A stretch of 64,000 nt of DNA from Clostridia bacterium (GCA_026414765.1 JAOAIJ010000029.1:60716-124715), one strand, 5' to 3'; shown: positions 18,131 through 26,999, numbered from the stretch's first letter. Program-made: numbers and translations. The notes: generated by a model not told the origin, from the letters alone.

Positions 18131-18556
18131 ATGGAAAAAGTTTATAGTATAGGAGAAGTAATAAAAAAGTTAAATATAAACAAAGAAACTATAAGATATT
18201 ATGAAAAGATTGGCTTACTTTCCCAACCTCAAAAAGCAAGTAACGGATATAGAGTTTATTCAGAAGAAGATATTAATATAATCTGGTTTATTCAAATTAC
18301 TAAAAAATTTGGGTTCACTTTAAAGGAAATAAAGACTCTAATAACAACGATATACAACGAAATAATAGGTGGAGATGCTAGACACATAATATCAATTGTG
18401 AATAACAAGATAAATGAAATCGAAAACAAAGTATCTGAGTTGGAAAAAACCAAGAAACTACTTCAAAAAGTAAACTATAGCATAATATCACAAAAAAAAG
18501 AATGTTTCGGGGATTTGGAAAGTTTTTTTGAAGGACGTTTTGAAGACAATACTTGA
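18131..18556 (+). CDS. MerR-family transcriptional regulator
   Basis: 141 aa. Winged HTH start (YSIGEVIKKLNINKETIRYY), then GYRVYSEEDINII and a long coiled-coil (about 80-120, INEIENKVSELEKTKKLLQK). Only one Cys near the C-terminus (ECFGD), so the metal-binding pair of MerR/ZntR is absent. It is closest in outline to the MerR subgroup next to flavodoxin or EFR1 genes. A MerR-type promoter overlaps its 3' end and faces the flavodoxin-ferredoxin gene. Confidence 0.88.
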   Translation: MEKVYSIGEVIKKLNINKETIRYYEKIGLLSQPQKASNGYRVYSEEDINIIWFIQITKKFGFTLKEIKTLITTIYNEIIGGDARHIISIVNNKINEIENKVSELEKTKKLLQKVNYSIISQKKECFGDLESFFEGRFEDNT

Positions 18557-18584
18557 CTGTGTAGTATAGTACATGGTTTATTAT
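18553..18584 (+). promoter_or_regulatory. MerR-type long-spacer promoter
   Basis: TTGACT (18553-18558) and TATTAT (18579-18584) are 20 bp apart, longer than the optimum of 17, with a partial dyad TGTA-N6-TACA (18560-18573) between them. Overlong spacers with a central dyad are the mark of MerR-activated promoters. The likely target is the gene at 18654. Confidence 0.55.
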
Positions 18585-18653
18585 ACCATTAGCAACCAAT
18601 ATTTTGCCTCTGCTTTAACAATAGAGATTTGAGGTATGAAAAGGGAGGTTCTT

Positions 18654-19451
18654 ATGGTAATAGAAAATAACACAATACTATACTTTTCGGGAACAGGTAA
18701 TAGTCTGCAAGTAGCAAAAGATATAGGTAATAGCATTGGGGGTTTTGACTTACTTAAAATAACAGTATTAGAGAATGAAGAAAAGATTGTAGTTAAAACG
18801 GGGGTTCTTGGAATAGTATTTCCAGTATATTATGCCCGTCTACCGCTGGTTGTAGAAAAAACAATAAAGAAATTGGAGCTCAGCAAGGGTGTATATGTTT
18901 TTGCTGTGGCAACTTATGGTGGAGCACCTGCAACAGTTTTAAAAAAGTTGGAGAGAATATTGGGGATTAATGGAATATCGCTTAATGCAGGATTTTTAGT
19001 TCATATGCCTAAAAATCATGTTTTTGAGTATAATACCAAACCTGTGAAAGCGGAAAACTGGATATTTAAAAGGGAAAAGGAAAAGATTAAGAAAATCTCA
19101 GATATGGTCAGAGAAAAAAGAAATAGTAAATGTGAAATAAGCAGATTAATAATTGATACAATCGTTGATAAGGCTTTTACTGCCATTACGGATAAAATAA
19201 TGGATACCATCAATATAAGAGATACGAAATTTTGGGTTAATGAAAATTGTAATGGATGCAGATTGTGTGAAAAAATTTGTTCTGTTAAAAATATTGAGTT
19301 CAAAACAGAACCTATATGGAGGCATAACTGTGAAAGATGCACGGCATGTATTCAATTTTGCCCGAAAGAAGCTATTCAGTGGGGTAATAAGACTGTTAAC
19401 AGGAAAAGGTATAGAAATCCAAATGTCGATATCAAAGAATTAACTAATTAA
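18654..19451 (+). CDS. EFR1-type flavodoxin-ferredoxin fusion
   Basis: 265 aa from ATG 18654 (AAGGGAGG 5 bp upstream; an ATG at 18636 has no usable spacing). N-terminal flavodoxin domain with the FMN phosphate loop YFSGTGNSLQVAKDI, then a C-terminal pair of 4Fe-4S motifs: CNGCRLCEKIC and CERCTACIQFCPKEAI. Such proteins shuttle electrons from ferredoxin to partner oxidoreductases in anaerobes; the partner is unknown. Lies in the 1.5-kb block between att-like sites C and D, probably activated by the upstream MerR regulator. Confidence 0.88.
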   Translation: MVIENNTILYFSGTGNSLQVAKDIGNSIGGFDLLKITVLENEEKIVVKTGVLGIVFPVYYARLPLVVEKTIKKLELSKGVYVFAVATYGGAPATVLKKLERILGINGISLNAGFLVHMPKNHVFEYNTKPVKAENWIFKREKEKIKKISDMVREKRNSKCEISRLIIDTIVDKAFTAITDKIMDTINIRDTKFWVNENCNGCRLCEKICSVKNIEFKTEPIWRHNCERCTACIQFCPKEAIQWGNKTVNRKRYRNPNVDIKELTN

Positions 19452-19485
19452 TTAATCTATGTATAATTAATGAATAAAATTAGTA

Positions 19486-19532
19486 ATGTATTTGGTAAAC
19501 AACGGAGAACCGTATCACAAGTAAATGCGAAA
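19486..19532 (+). repeat. att-like site D (rlmH-tail copy)
   Basis: Near-identical to site B (9047-9093), including GAACCGTATCACAAGTAA, which reads E-P-Y-H-K-stop. It marks the right end of the rlmH-associated islands. Beyond it the DNA becomes more GC-rich. No further copy was seen in the rest of the window. Confidence 0.8.
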
Positions 19533-19596
19533 ACAGCCCATAAGCAAGCTGCAACAATGCTTCTGGGCTGATTCATTCAAGTAGGCACTTTGAAAG

Positions 19597-20355
19597 TTAT
19601 ACTCCTATTTCCCGCATTTTCATCGTTACCTCTTCCACTCTGCCATCGATATCCGTTCCGTCAAACTTCGGAAGCTTCAGTTCGCTCACGATTTTTCCGT
19701 CACGCATAAACATAATACGCTCCGTCTGTGCCGCAACTTTAGTGTCGTGAGTTACAAGCACAACTGCAGTACCATCTGCGTTGATTTCAGAAAATATGTC
19801 CATAATCTCCTGAGCGGATTTTGAGTTAAGCGCGCCAGTCGGTTCGTCACCAAAAACAATTTTTGGATTGCTCATAAGTGCGCGGCATATTCCCGCACGC
19901 TGAAGCTGTCCCCCCGAAACCTGTGTAATATTACGCTTTTCCAGCTCAGCAATGCCCACCCTTTTCATAAGAATTCTTGCTTTTTCAGTAATTTTCGCGA
20001 CGTCTTTTCTGTTGCCGCGCATTGATGGAAGAATGATGTTATCGAGGATATTTAGATTTTTTAGTAATGTTGGGTGCTGAAAAACAAACCCCATTTTTGT
20101 TCTGCGTATGTCGGCAAGTTCATTTTCCCTGAGTGACGATAAACTTCTGCCGTTAAAAGTAATCTTTCCGCCGTCAATGCCATCCATTCCGCTCAGTGCA
20201 AACATCAGTGTCGATTTTCCCGAACCCGAAGGCCCCATAACTGAAACAAACTCACCCTCGTCTATTTCAACGGACACTTTATCGAGAACATTGTGCTTTT
20301 CATTGCCATCTCCGAAAGACTTTACTATGTTTTCACCGATAATGATCTTATTCAT
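19597..20355 (-). CDS. ABC transporter ATP-binding protein (MacB/LolD type), second system
   Basis: 252 aa. Walker A GPSGSGKST (41-49), Q-loop GFVFQHPTLL, signature SGGQLQR (147-153), Walker B IVFGDEP, and the GALNS extension of the MacB/LolD group. RBS AAAGGAGTAA lies 5 bp before ATG 20355 and overlaps the end of the permease gene. Codon third positions are richer in G and C than in flanking genes, pointing to a different donor. It forms one leftward unit with the permease and, upstream, the TetR regulator. Confidence 0.93.
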   Translation of the reverse strand: MNKIIIGENIVKSFGDGNEKHNVLDKVSVEIDEGEFVSVMGPSGSGKSTLMFALSGMDGIDGGKITFNGRSLSSLRENELADIRRTKMGFVFQHPTLLKNLNILDNIILPSMRGNRKDVAKITEKARILMKRVGIAELEKRNITQVSGGQLQRAGICRALMSNPKIVFGDEPTGALNSKSAQEIMDIFSEINADGTAVVLVTHDTKVAAQTERIMFMRDGKIVSELKLPKFDGTDIDGRVEEVTMKMREIGV

Positions 20356-20358
20356 AAG

Positions 20359-22677
20359 TTACTCCTTTATATTTTCGGATATTTTTATTTGTCCTACGCC
20401 CGAGGTGCCTATAATTGTTGCGATTAATACCGAACATATCATCAGCAGCGGACTAAGCAGGTACGCAGAAAGCGGGTTGACAGCAAACTTAAATGACAAC
20501 GCTCCAAATGAGGAGATAACCTTGCCTGCTAGTACCTCTCCAAGAGTGTTTGCCAGAAGTGTGCCGAGAACAATACCAGCGACCAGTACGAATAACGGAC
20601 GCGAAACGTACTGAACCTTAATATCCGAGCTTGTATAACCGGATGCTTTCATTACGGCAATTGAGTATCTGTCCTTTGCCACAAGCATTTTCATAAACAA
20701 CATTGTAACCAGTACCGTTATAATAAACGCGATGGAAATTGCAGCATGTGAGGCCTTTCCAACAGAGGTTATCGTCGGGCCGAAAGTCTGTGCAATATAT
20801 CCATCAATGTCAGAAATTTTTGCAAAACCAAACTTGTCCGCATATTCTGAAACTTTTCTGTCTACAAGAGATTTATCCGAAAGCTCCATGTAGATAATGC
20901 ACCACATAATGTCCGCCGAATTGTCGGTGAAAACTGCCTTTGCTGTTTTACCGCCGTTGGTAATGTCGGAATAAATTCCGCATACAGTGAGATTTATATC
21001 CTTTCCCTCATACACAAGCGTAATGCCATCGCCGACCTTTTTGCCCAGATTATCGGCGTTTATCGCTGAAAGTGCAATCTCGCCTTCCGTATTAGGCGCT
21101 CTTCCTTTAGAATATTTTACAGGAAATATCGAATGGTCGCCCAGCTCAATTTTTATATGTTCCTCTGAGCCGTCTTCCGTTTTTGCTTTGAATGTTTTGG
21201 TCCTAAGGACGGAATATTTGGATATGGACCTGTCACTCTTCATCGCCAACACAATTTCTGCTGCTTTTTCAGAGATGTTTCCGGTCTGCTGAATGTCAAT
21301 GCGAATATCTGTGCTTCCTATACCCATATAGTTGATAAAGCTTTTTGAGGAAATAGTATTGTACATGTTCTGCGGAACGATAATGATAAACACCGAGATT
21401 ACAAGCACTACAAACATTGTGGTGTAAAGTCTTTTTCTTGCGAGAACATCTTTGACGCCGAGAAAAATATTTATATTGAGAAGCCTGTTTCTGCTCAGGC
21501 AAAAATGCTTTGCGACTGCAGACTTTTCCTGAGATGTTCCAAAGCGTATCGCTTCGGAAGCGTATATTTTCCGGAAGCGTTCCAGCACTCTGCTTATATA
21601 GGCAATAATTGCAAGGAAAACAAGCAGTACGCCGATTATTCCGAAAAGCAAGGCAGAAGAAGGGCTTCCACTTTCCCCCATGTAGAGCCGTATGTTCTCA
21701 AGAAGCGCACCTCTGAACACAAAGGAAAGCACAAATCCGAGAATACACCCTGATGCAGCAACCGCCGCGTATTTCGCAAGATATATTTTCTTTATGTAGG
21801 AAACGCGTAGCCCAATTGCTTTCATAACGCCTATTTCGCGGTAGTCGTCTTCGACTTTGGCAAGCAGTGTAAAGCGAATGCACATAAATGCGATTGCGAC
21901 TACAAGCACGCTTACGAGAATTAAAACTGCTATCATCAGCCCATCGGAAATTGCGTTAATCGCTTTGAAAAGCGGATAGGTAAGTGCTGGGCCGTTTGCT
22001 TCAAGTCCCGCGGAGGTGTAAGCTGCTTCAAATGCGCCCAGTGCCGACAAATCCTTTAATCTGAACTCAATCAGATATTCCATGATTCCGAAATCCTTTA
22101 GTTCGGCATAATCACTTTTGCTTACAAGAAACCTCTTTGATGAAGCGAGTAAGGAATTCATCTGTGAATCGCGGAGAAACCCAGCAACGGTAAATTTTTT
22201 TCCGTATATCACAGCCTTGTCACCGATTTTTGCGATGCCGTCTTTCATATAGTATATCGGAACATAAATCTCACCAGCGGACACATTTATGACGTTTCCG
22301 TTAAGGTCAAGAAGATAATCAAATTTTTCGCTCTGTGTGCAGAAGCCGTTGTCCTGAATATTGTCTTCAAGCGAGTTTCCGTCTATTACAATCTGTGCGC
22401 CGTCAACATTGAGAAATTCAAGGACCTGAAATTCATCGACATTATGATTCTGCTCTGCAAAAGCTGTAAGTCGCGCAGTATTGATCTCACCTGAATGCAT
22501 CTGCATGAAATGAGGGGTTTCCGCCCTCGTCATAAGTGTATCTATCGCACCTGAAAGATTTACGACGAGTATAGCGGCAAGCGAAACAAGCATAGCCGCG
22601 GCAGAGACAAATATCATTGTTGTCAGTGTTATAAGTTTGCTTTTTGAAATGTCATTGCGGATTATTCTATAATACAT
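20359..22677 (-). CDS. FtsX-family ABC transporter permease, second system
   Basis: 772 aa, same plan as the permease at 12.1-14.4 kb: N-terminal TM (about 15-45), extracytoplasmic domain, central FtsX domain (FTLLAKVEDDYREIGVMKAI), a second extracytoplasmic domain and a C-terminal FtsX domain (MLVAKDRYSIAVMKASGYTS). Predicted exporter or mechanotransmission complex with the ATPase 3 bp downstream. GC-rich codon use like its neighbours. The gene begins 41 bp from the remains of an MFS gene, which belonged to the same TetR-led unit. Confidence 0.9.
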   Translation of the reverse strand: MYYRIIRNDISKSKLITLTTMIFVSAAAMLVSLAAILVVNLSGAIDTLMTRAETPHFMQMHSGEINTARLTAFAEQNHNVDEFQVLEFLNVDGAQIVIDGNSLEDNIQDNGFCTQSEKFDYLLDLNGNVINVSAGEIYVPIYYMKDGIAKIGDKAVIYGKKFTVAGFLRDSQMNSLLASSKRFLVSKSDYAELKDFGIMEYLIEFRLKDLSALGAFEAAYTSAGLEANGPALTYPLFKAINAISDGLMIAVLILVSVLVVAIAFMCIRFTLLAKVEDDYREIGVMKAIGLRVSYIKKIYLAKYAAVAASGCILGFVLSFVFRGALLENIRLYMGESGSPSSALLFGIIGVLLVFLAIIAYISRVLERFRKIYASEAIRFGTSQEKSAVAKHFCLSRNRLLNINIFLGVKDVLARKRLYTTMFVVLVISVFIIIVPQNMYNTISSKSFINYMGIGSTDIRIDIQQTGNISEKAAEIVLAMKSDRSISKYSVLRTKTFKAKTEDGSEEHIKIELGDHSIFPVKYSKGRAPNTEGEIALSAINADNLGKKVGDGITLVYEGKDINLTVCGIYSDITNGGKTAKAVFTDNSADIMWCIIYMELSDKSLVDRKVSEYADKFGFAKISDIDGYIAQTFGPTITSVGKASHAAISIAFIITVLVTMLFMKMLVAKDRYSIAVMKASGYTSSDIKVQYVSRPLFVLVAGIVLGTLLANTLGEVLAGKVISSFGALSFKFAVNPLSAYLLSPLLMICSVLIATIIGTSGVGQIKISENIKE

Positions 22678-22718
22678 AAATCACCTCTGTTTTCAAGCTT
22701 CTTAACGGATTTCAGGCT

Positions 22719-22936
22719 TTATAGAATTACTGAGGTAGCACATAACATCGTACCAGAGATAATAATGAGAAATCCCGTTCCTCTGCCACTGCCCGTACCG
22801 ATGCTGATGCTTTTCCCGTCTGCTGAAATACATAGACCCCAAGTCCGAAGGAAGTAAGTCCCCTTCCTATGGCCGAAATAATCTCTCCTGACCACAGAAG
22901 AAGAAATTTTCTGAAAGATTTTTCTGAATTATTCAT
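22719..22936 (-). pseudogene. MFS transporter remnant with internal deletion and frameshift
   Basis: The first 45 codons (NNSEKSFRKFLLLWSGEIIS, then GRGLTSFGLGVYVFQQTG) are the N-terminus of a drug-exporter-type MFS protein. At about 22800 the frame shifts: the next frame reads GRGTGFLIIISGTMLCATS then VIL-stop, which looks like the last TM helix of such a protein. So most of the gene (some 350 codons) was deleted and the ends joined out of frame. It overlaps the tetR stop by 8 bp, indicating former translational coupling. Confidence 0.8.
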
Positions 22937-23576
22937 TGCTGCCTCCGTCTTTACTACCAAACATCTGCATAACATACATAAAACTACCGCATTCTGCCCC
23001 TAGCATCCTTTCTAAGTTGAAAATAAATGCTTGTATGCGTGAAGCGCGCTCTTCATCTGTCAACTCAACCATGTCACCATCAAAAATTGTATTCGCATAT
23101 GTCACAACTATTTCCATGCATTCATATGGGAATGGTGTGCTGAACAGCCCCTGCTCTATGCCTTCACGGATTATTCCTGTCAGTATCGGCGTAACGCCGT
23201 TGATTATGACCTTTTGTATTTTCTGATGCATAAGTGCGTTCTGAGGCTTGTGAATATGCTCCAGAATTTCATCGCTGCTTCCGCCTCTCATGTTCAGTGC
23301 CATTACAGTACGTATAATACGCTCCTTTACGGGTATGCTCTTATCTGCGGCGGCTTCCTGCGCCGCGCCTAAAAGACGGACATTATAGCGTTCAATTAGT
23401 GCGTCCATAATATCCTCCTTAGACTTGAAGTGATAGTATAGCGTTCCCCGCGCTATTCCGACTTTCTCCAGAATATCGTTTGTACTTGTGCCGTCAAAGC
23501 CCTTCTGACCGAAAAGTGCATCCGCTGCGTCAAGTATTTCGTTTCTGCGTTCTTCAGCTTCTTTTACTATTCTCAT
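22929..23576 (-). CDS. TetR/AcrR-family transcriptional repressor
   Basis: 215 aa from ATG 23576 (AAGGAG 8 bp upstream); a TTG at 23594 is less likely. N-terminal TetR HTH: RRNEILDAADALFGQKGFDG, then TSTNDILEKVGIARGTLYYH and FKSKEDIMDALI. The C-terminal ligand domain is unassigned. It heads the leftward MFS-remnant/ABC unit and probably represses it together with itself. GC-rich like the ABC genes. Confidence 0.9.
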   Translation of the reverse strand: MRIVKEAEERRNEILDAADALFGQKGFDGTSTNDILEKVGIARGTLYYHFKSKEDIMDALIERYNVRLLGAAQEAAADKSIPVKERIIRTVMALNMRGGSSDEILEHIHKPQNALMHQKIQKVIINGVTPILTGIIREGIEQGLFSTPFPYECMEIVVTYANTIFDGDMVELTDEERASRIQAFIFNLERMLGAECGSFMYVMQMFGSKDGGSNE

Positions 23577-23599
23577 GTTTACATCTCCTTGCAATAGAC

Positions 23600-23650
23600 C
23601 GACTGCCTGTCGATAGTACTATAGTAGCATCCTTATTTTATGGTTGTCAA
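23600..23650 (-). promoter_or_regulatory. tetR promoter with candidate operator
   Basis: On the minus strand TTGACA (23645-23650) and TACTAT (23621-23626) are 18 bp apart. Just downstream lies the dyad CGAC-N5-GTCG (23600-23612), a candidate site for the TetR protein. The dyad is short. Confidence 0.6.
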
Positions 23651-23659
23651 GAGAGTGTA

Positions 23660-23944
23660 CAAACTTTGTCAGAAACTGAAAAAGCCGCAGCTCATTTTGA
23701 AGTAATTGACGATTTAGTAATTGCTACTGTAACAATGCACATGATAGAATCAGCATATCGAAATCTTTTATTAAAAGGAGTCTGAATGGAAAAAGAGGGA
23801 TCATTCTATGTAGATTTGCTAATTATGACTATGTTATTCTTTGCCCCGTGCAAGCTTATTTTAAGGCAATGTATGAAGGCTTTTCAGGAAATTTTGTTAA
23901 GCTTCTGCCTGAATTCTTTTCATCAAGGATATTTAACTATTTAG
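23660..23944 (+). pseudogene. Decayed coding fragments
   Basis: From 23660 an open frame with gene-like residues (LSETEKAAAHFEVIDDLVIA...) runs to a TGA at 23783 but has no start of its own. A 52-codon frame (23786-23944) and an overlapping frame reading YFKAMYEGFSGNFVKLLPEF follow. They look like tails of genes truncated when the GC-rich TetR/ABC block entered. I cannot name a family. Confidence 0.35.
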
Positions 23945-23977
23945 GATACGCTCATTTCCTATTTATTATTGCTTGTA

Positions 23978-24003
23978 AAAAGACACCAAAAGGTGTCTTT
24001 TTT
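23978..24003. terminator. Bidirectional terminator 3' of fabF
   Basis: AAAAGACACC/GGTGTCTTTT (23978-23987 with 23992-24001) with an AAAA loop, U-rich on both strands. It serves fabF on the minus strand and the decayed fragments on the plus strand. Confidence 0.85.
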
Positions 24004-24052
24004 GCTTAGCAGAATACTAAATGTAAAGCTTGCCGGATTAACAAATATGGAC

Positions 24053-25291
24053 CTACTTATCATAAGCTTTTAGAACAAGTGTTGCGTTATGACCACCGAA
24101 ACCGAATGAATTTGTTAATGCATAATTGATATTTGCAGATATGCCATTGTTAGGTACATAATTAAGGTTACACTCCGGGTCAGGTGTTTTGTAATTTATC
24201 GTAGGAGGAATAAAGCCCTCCTTCAGTGCTAAAGCTGTAATCAGAGCTTCTATCGCTCCGGCAGCACCCAATAAATGGCCTGTCATCGATTTTGTAGAAC
24301 TAACTGGCAGCTTAAATGCATGTTCCTTAAACACGGTTTTTATTGCTGTTGTTTCATTTTTATCATTTAGTTCCGTAGATGTACCGTGGGCGTTGATATA
24401 TCCAATATCGACAGGACTGATTCCCGCATCTTCTATAGCAAGCTTCATACATCTGGCACCACCTTCGCCACCTTCAGCGGGTGCGGTTATGTGGTAAGCA
24501 TCATTTGTGCATCCATATCCTACAATTTCAGCAATAATATCAGCACCTCTTTTTAGAGCATATTCAAGCTCTTCAAGCACAAGAATACCTGCCCCCTCTC
24601 CCATGACAAAACCATCTCTTTCAAGGTCAAAGGGCTTACTGGCATCATGTGGATCTTCTTTTTTTGACATTGTCTTATTTGCACAAAAGCCTGCGAAAGT
24701 TAATTTTGTTATGGCAGCTTCTGCACCGCCTGTAATCATTATGTCTGCATCATTTCTCTGAATTATTCTGAAAGATTCTCCAATTGAATTTGAGGATGAA
24801 GCACAAGCAGTTACAATACATTCGTTATACCCTCTGGCACCATACTTTATGGCAACAACACCGGATGCCATATTGGCAATCATCATCGGAACAAGGAGAG
24901 CACTGATCCTGTCAGGTCCTTTTTCAATCAAAACCCTGTATTGATTTTCCATAGTTTCAATACCACCTATACCAGAACCGATAATAACTCCCAGGCGATC
25001 CCTGTTTACTTTCTCAATATTCAGTTTTGAATACTCAACAGCCATTTGGGCTGCAGCCATGGCATACTGTGTATATCTGTCCATTCTCTTGATTTCTTTT
25101 TTTTCAATAAAATCATTGGGAGTAAAGTCTTTTATTTCTGCTCCAACTTTTGTTGGCAAGTCGGATACATCAATTCGCTCTATTGTTTTTATTCCACATT
25201 CTCCGGCTTTTACCGATCCCCAAAACATATCTGCGCCCATACCGAGTGATGTTACTGCTCCTAATCCTGTAATAACAACACGTCTTTTCAT
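24053..25291 (-). CDS. fabF: Beta-ketoacyl-ACP synthase II (FabF)
   Basis: Condensing enzyme of type II fatty-acid synthesis: elongates acyl-ACP with malonyl-ACP. 412 aa, full length, starting RRVVITGLG. Catalytic triad visible: Cys163 in TACASS, His302 in [11 protein letters not shown], His339 in [13 protein letters not shown]; Phe gate near FGFGGHN. RBS AGGAGGT 8 bp before ATG 25291. It stands alone, without fabD/fabG/acpP neighbours, so it may be a second copy or an isolated one. Confidence 0.96.
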   Translation of the reverse strand: MKRRVVITGLGAVTSLGMGADMFWGSVKAGECGIKTIERIDVSDLPTKVGAEIKDFTPNDFIEKKEIKRMDRYTQYAMAAAQMAVEYSKLNIEKVNRDRLGVIIGSGIGGIETMENQYRVLIEKGPDRISALLVPMMIANMASGVVAIKYGARGYNECIVTACASSSNSIGESFRIIQRNDADIMITGGAEAAITKLTFAGFCANKTMSKKEDPHDASKPFDLERDGFVMGEGAGILVLEELEYALKRGADIIAEIVGYGCTNDAYHITAPAEGGEGGARCMKLAIEDAGISPVDIGYINAHGTSTELNDKNETTAIKTVFKEHAFKLPVSSTKSMTGHLLGAAGAIEALITALALKEGFIPPTINYKTPDPECNLNYVPNNGISANINYALTNSFGFGGHNATLVLKAYDK

Positions 25292-25408
25292 GCATAAAAC
25301 CTCCTATCAATGCAAATCAGGTTGAAAATATTTACATTTGTAAGAATACCATCTATAATTTTATGAGAATGAACAGATATTGCTTTTTGGACTGGAAGGT
25401 GATGGCGT

Positions 25409-26308
25409 GTGATAAATACAAAAGAGGCTTTAGAGAGGTGTATAAACTATATAGAGAGTAGTATAAACAATAAGATATCCTTGGACGATATCTCTGAATA
25501 TTCAGGAGTTTCAAAGTATTACTTGCATAGGATGTTTAAATCTCTTACGGGCGAGTCATTAATGGATTATGTGCAGTCCCGCAAGTTGTCTTCCAGTATT
25601 AATGAGCTTATTGGGACTAGAATGCGAATTATCGATATAGCTATGGAATATGGATTTGATCATGAACAATCATATATCAGAGCTTTCAGAAAGAAGTTCG
25701 GATATACGCCTCAAAGAGTAAGGTGTGACCAGATTTCTATGGGAATAAAGGAGAAAATTAATGTCAATGATATAATAACTATTAATAACTCGGTCACATA
25801 CAAGCCCTTTTATGTTTTCAAACAAAAATTTAATATAGTTGGTGTAAAGCATAAAATTTTAAGTAGATCCGGTGATAATATTGCCAGCACCCTTGGACAT
25901 AATTTTTTTTATAATGACAAAATAAGAGTTAATAATGCAATAAATACAGAGGTATACATAGGATATACGAACTGGAAGGGATATAACGACGGCTATGTAT
26001 ATTATGTGCCTTCAGTACAGGTATCTGACTTGAATGTAATACCTGAAGGTATGACAGGTATCGCAATACCCGCTCATAAGTATGTTGTGTTTCGGTTTGT
26101 GGGATTTTTTCACCCGGATAAAATAAAAGGAAGGCAAGTAGGTAGATTACTGGTTCATTTATATCGCAGGTGGATAAAAAACTCTGGGTTTAAGTCAGCT
26201 GACCAATTTGGATTTGAATATGTTGATACGAGTTTATCGAGTGATAATTATTGTGAATTGGATATTTATCAGCCTATCAGAGAAGCTGACAAAACATTTT
26301 ATAGCTAA
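25409..26308 (+). CDS. AraC-family regulator with GyrI-like effector domain
   Basis: 299 aa. Double HTH at the N-terminus (ISLDDISEYSGVSKYYLHRM and IIDIAMEYGFDHEQSYIRAF, then FGYTPQRVR), followed by a GyrI/BmrR-type small-molecule-binding domain (about 130-295, IPAHKYVVFRFVG...DIYQPI). This Rob/TipA-like layout is common in regulators of drug-response genes. Start GTG 25409 with GGAAGGTGA about 6 bp upstream. Divergent from fabF and just upstream of an SMR pump gene, which it might control (inference). Confidence 0.88.
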   Translation: MINTKEALERCINYIESSINNKISLDDISEYSGVSKYYLHRMFKSLTGESLMDYVQSRKLSSSINELIGTRMRIIDIAMEYGFDHEQSYIRAFRKKFGYTPQRVRCDQISMGIKEKINVNDIITINNSVTYKPFYVFKQKFNIVGVKHKILSRSGDNIASTLGHNFFYNDKIRVNNAINTEVYIGYTNWKGYNDGYVYYVPSVQVSDLNVIPEGMTGIAIPAHKYVVFRFVGFFHPDKIKGRQVGRLLVHLYRRWIKNSGFKSADQFGFEYVDTSLSSDNYCELDIYQPIREADKTFYS

Positions 26309-26485
26309 AACGCTGATTACTCTGCTTTATCAAGTGCTGCAGCCATACTTCATTAGCTGAAATGTATATATTAAAGAATGGATTAATAACGGAATTATTT
26401 TATTTATCATCTATATATGCTAAAATATTATAGATAAATTTCTGGTTTAGATAGTTGCAATCATTAATATATAATAGGAGATGAT

Positions 26486-26812
26486 TTGTTGCACTGGTTA
26501 TTTTTAGTACTGGCTATCGGGTTTGAGGTATTGGGAACTACATCTATGAAGTACTCACATGGATTTACAAAACCTTTACCTTCAGTCTTAATGGGACTCT
26601 TCTACATACTAAGTCTCTCTTCGTTGACTATGGCTTTAAAGAAATTTAATGTGGGTACTGCTTATGCGATTTGGTCCGGCCTTGGCACGGCAGCAATTTC
26701 TATTATTGGTTTTATTGCTTTTAAAGATCAGGTAAGTCTTGCAAAAATAACTGCCATCTCCTTAATAATTACAGGGGTGGTCATCCTTAATCTAAGCGGT
26801 GGAATGCATTAA
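26486..26812 (+). CDS. Small multidrug resistance (SMR) family transporter
   Basis: 108 aa, four TM helices, with the essential membrane Glu (residue 14 in LAIGFEVLGTTSMKYSHGF) that couples proton and substrate. GLGTAAISIIGF and the last helix (ITAISLIITGVVILNLSGG) are typical. The start is one of two adjacent TTG codons (26486 or 26489) behind AGGAGATG. Members export quaternary ammonium compounds or guanidinium; the Gdx signature cannot be settled by eye. Lies 178 bp after the AraC-GyrI regulator. Confidence 0.9.
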   Translation: MLHWLFLVLAIGFEVLGTTSMKYSHGFTKPLPSVLMGLFYILSLSSLTMALKKFNVGTAYAIWSGLGTAAISIIGFIAFKDQVSLAKITAISLIITGVVILNLSGGMH

Positions 26813-26849
26813 TTTCTTTACAATCTGATAAAAAACAATAATTCTTTAC

Positions 26850-26881
26850 AAAGCTCATATAGTGAAGGCAATATGAGCTTT
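26850..26881 (+). terminator. Stem-loop after the SMR gene
   Basis: AAAGCTCATAT/ATATGAGCTTT (26850-26860 with 26871-26881), with no real U-tract. A second hairpin TTTCCTCAA/TTGAGGAAA (26888-26911) abuts the next promoter. Terminators or processing signals; both are well-formed stems. Confidence 0.5.
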
Positions 26882-26914
26882 GGTATATTTCCTCAATTTT
26901 ATTTGAGGAAACAC

Positions 26915-26970
26915 TTGACATAAAACATAATACGTAATATATTACTTATATAAGTAATATATTACGTATT
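26915..26970 (+). promoter_or_regulatory. MarR-controlled promoter with a 42-bp perfect palindrome
   Basis: TTGACA (26915-26920), a 17-bp spacer and TATATT (26938-26943). Bases 26929-26970 form a perfect 42-bp palindrome whose outer arm is AATACGTAATATATTAC, covering the -10 and the start site. The arm recurs before the second MarR gene (28094-28110). Tight autoregulation by the MarR proteins is expected. Confidence 0.85.
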
Positions 26971-26999
26971 ATTAGGCAGGAAGTTATAGGGGCATAGAT

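Noticed and set aside
8401..19532. Search for a ccr-type or other recombinase inside the rlmH-linked blocks
   Set aside because: All genes in the interval are assigned and none is a recombinase or transposase. The SCC-like reading rests on the repeats only.
23480..23659. Upstream part of a 101-codon plus-strand frame
   Set aside because: It lies antisense to the tetR start region; only the portion from about 23660 looks like a real gene tail.
24050..24072. TTATCATAAG resembling a fifth rlmH att core
   Set aside because: It is the native end of fabF (K-A-Y-D-K-stop on the minus strand) and lacks the flanking repeat sequence.
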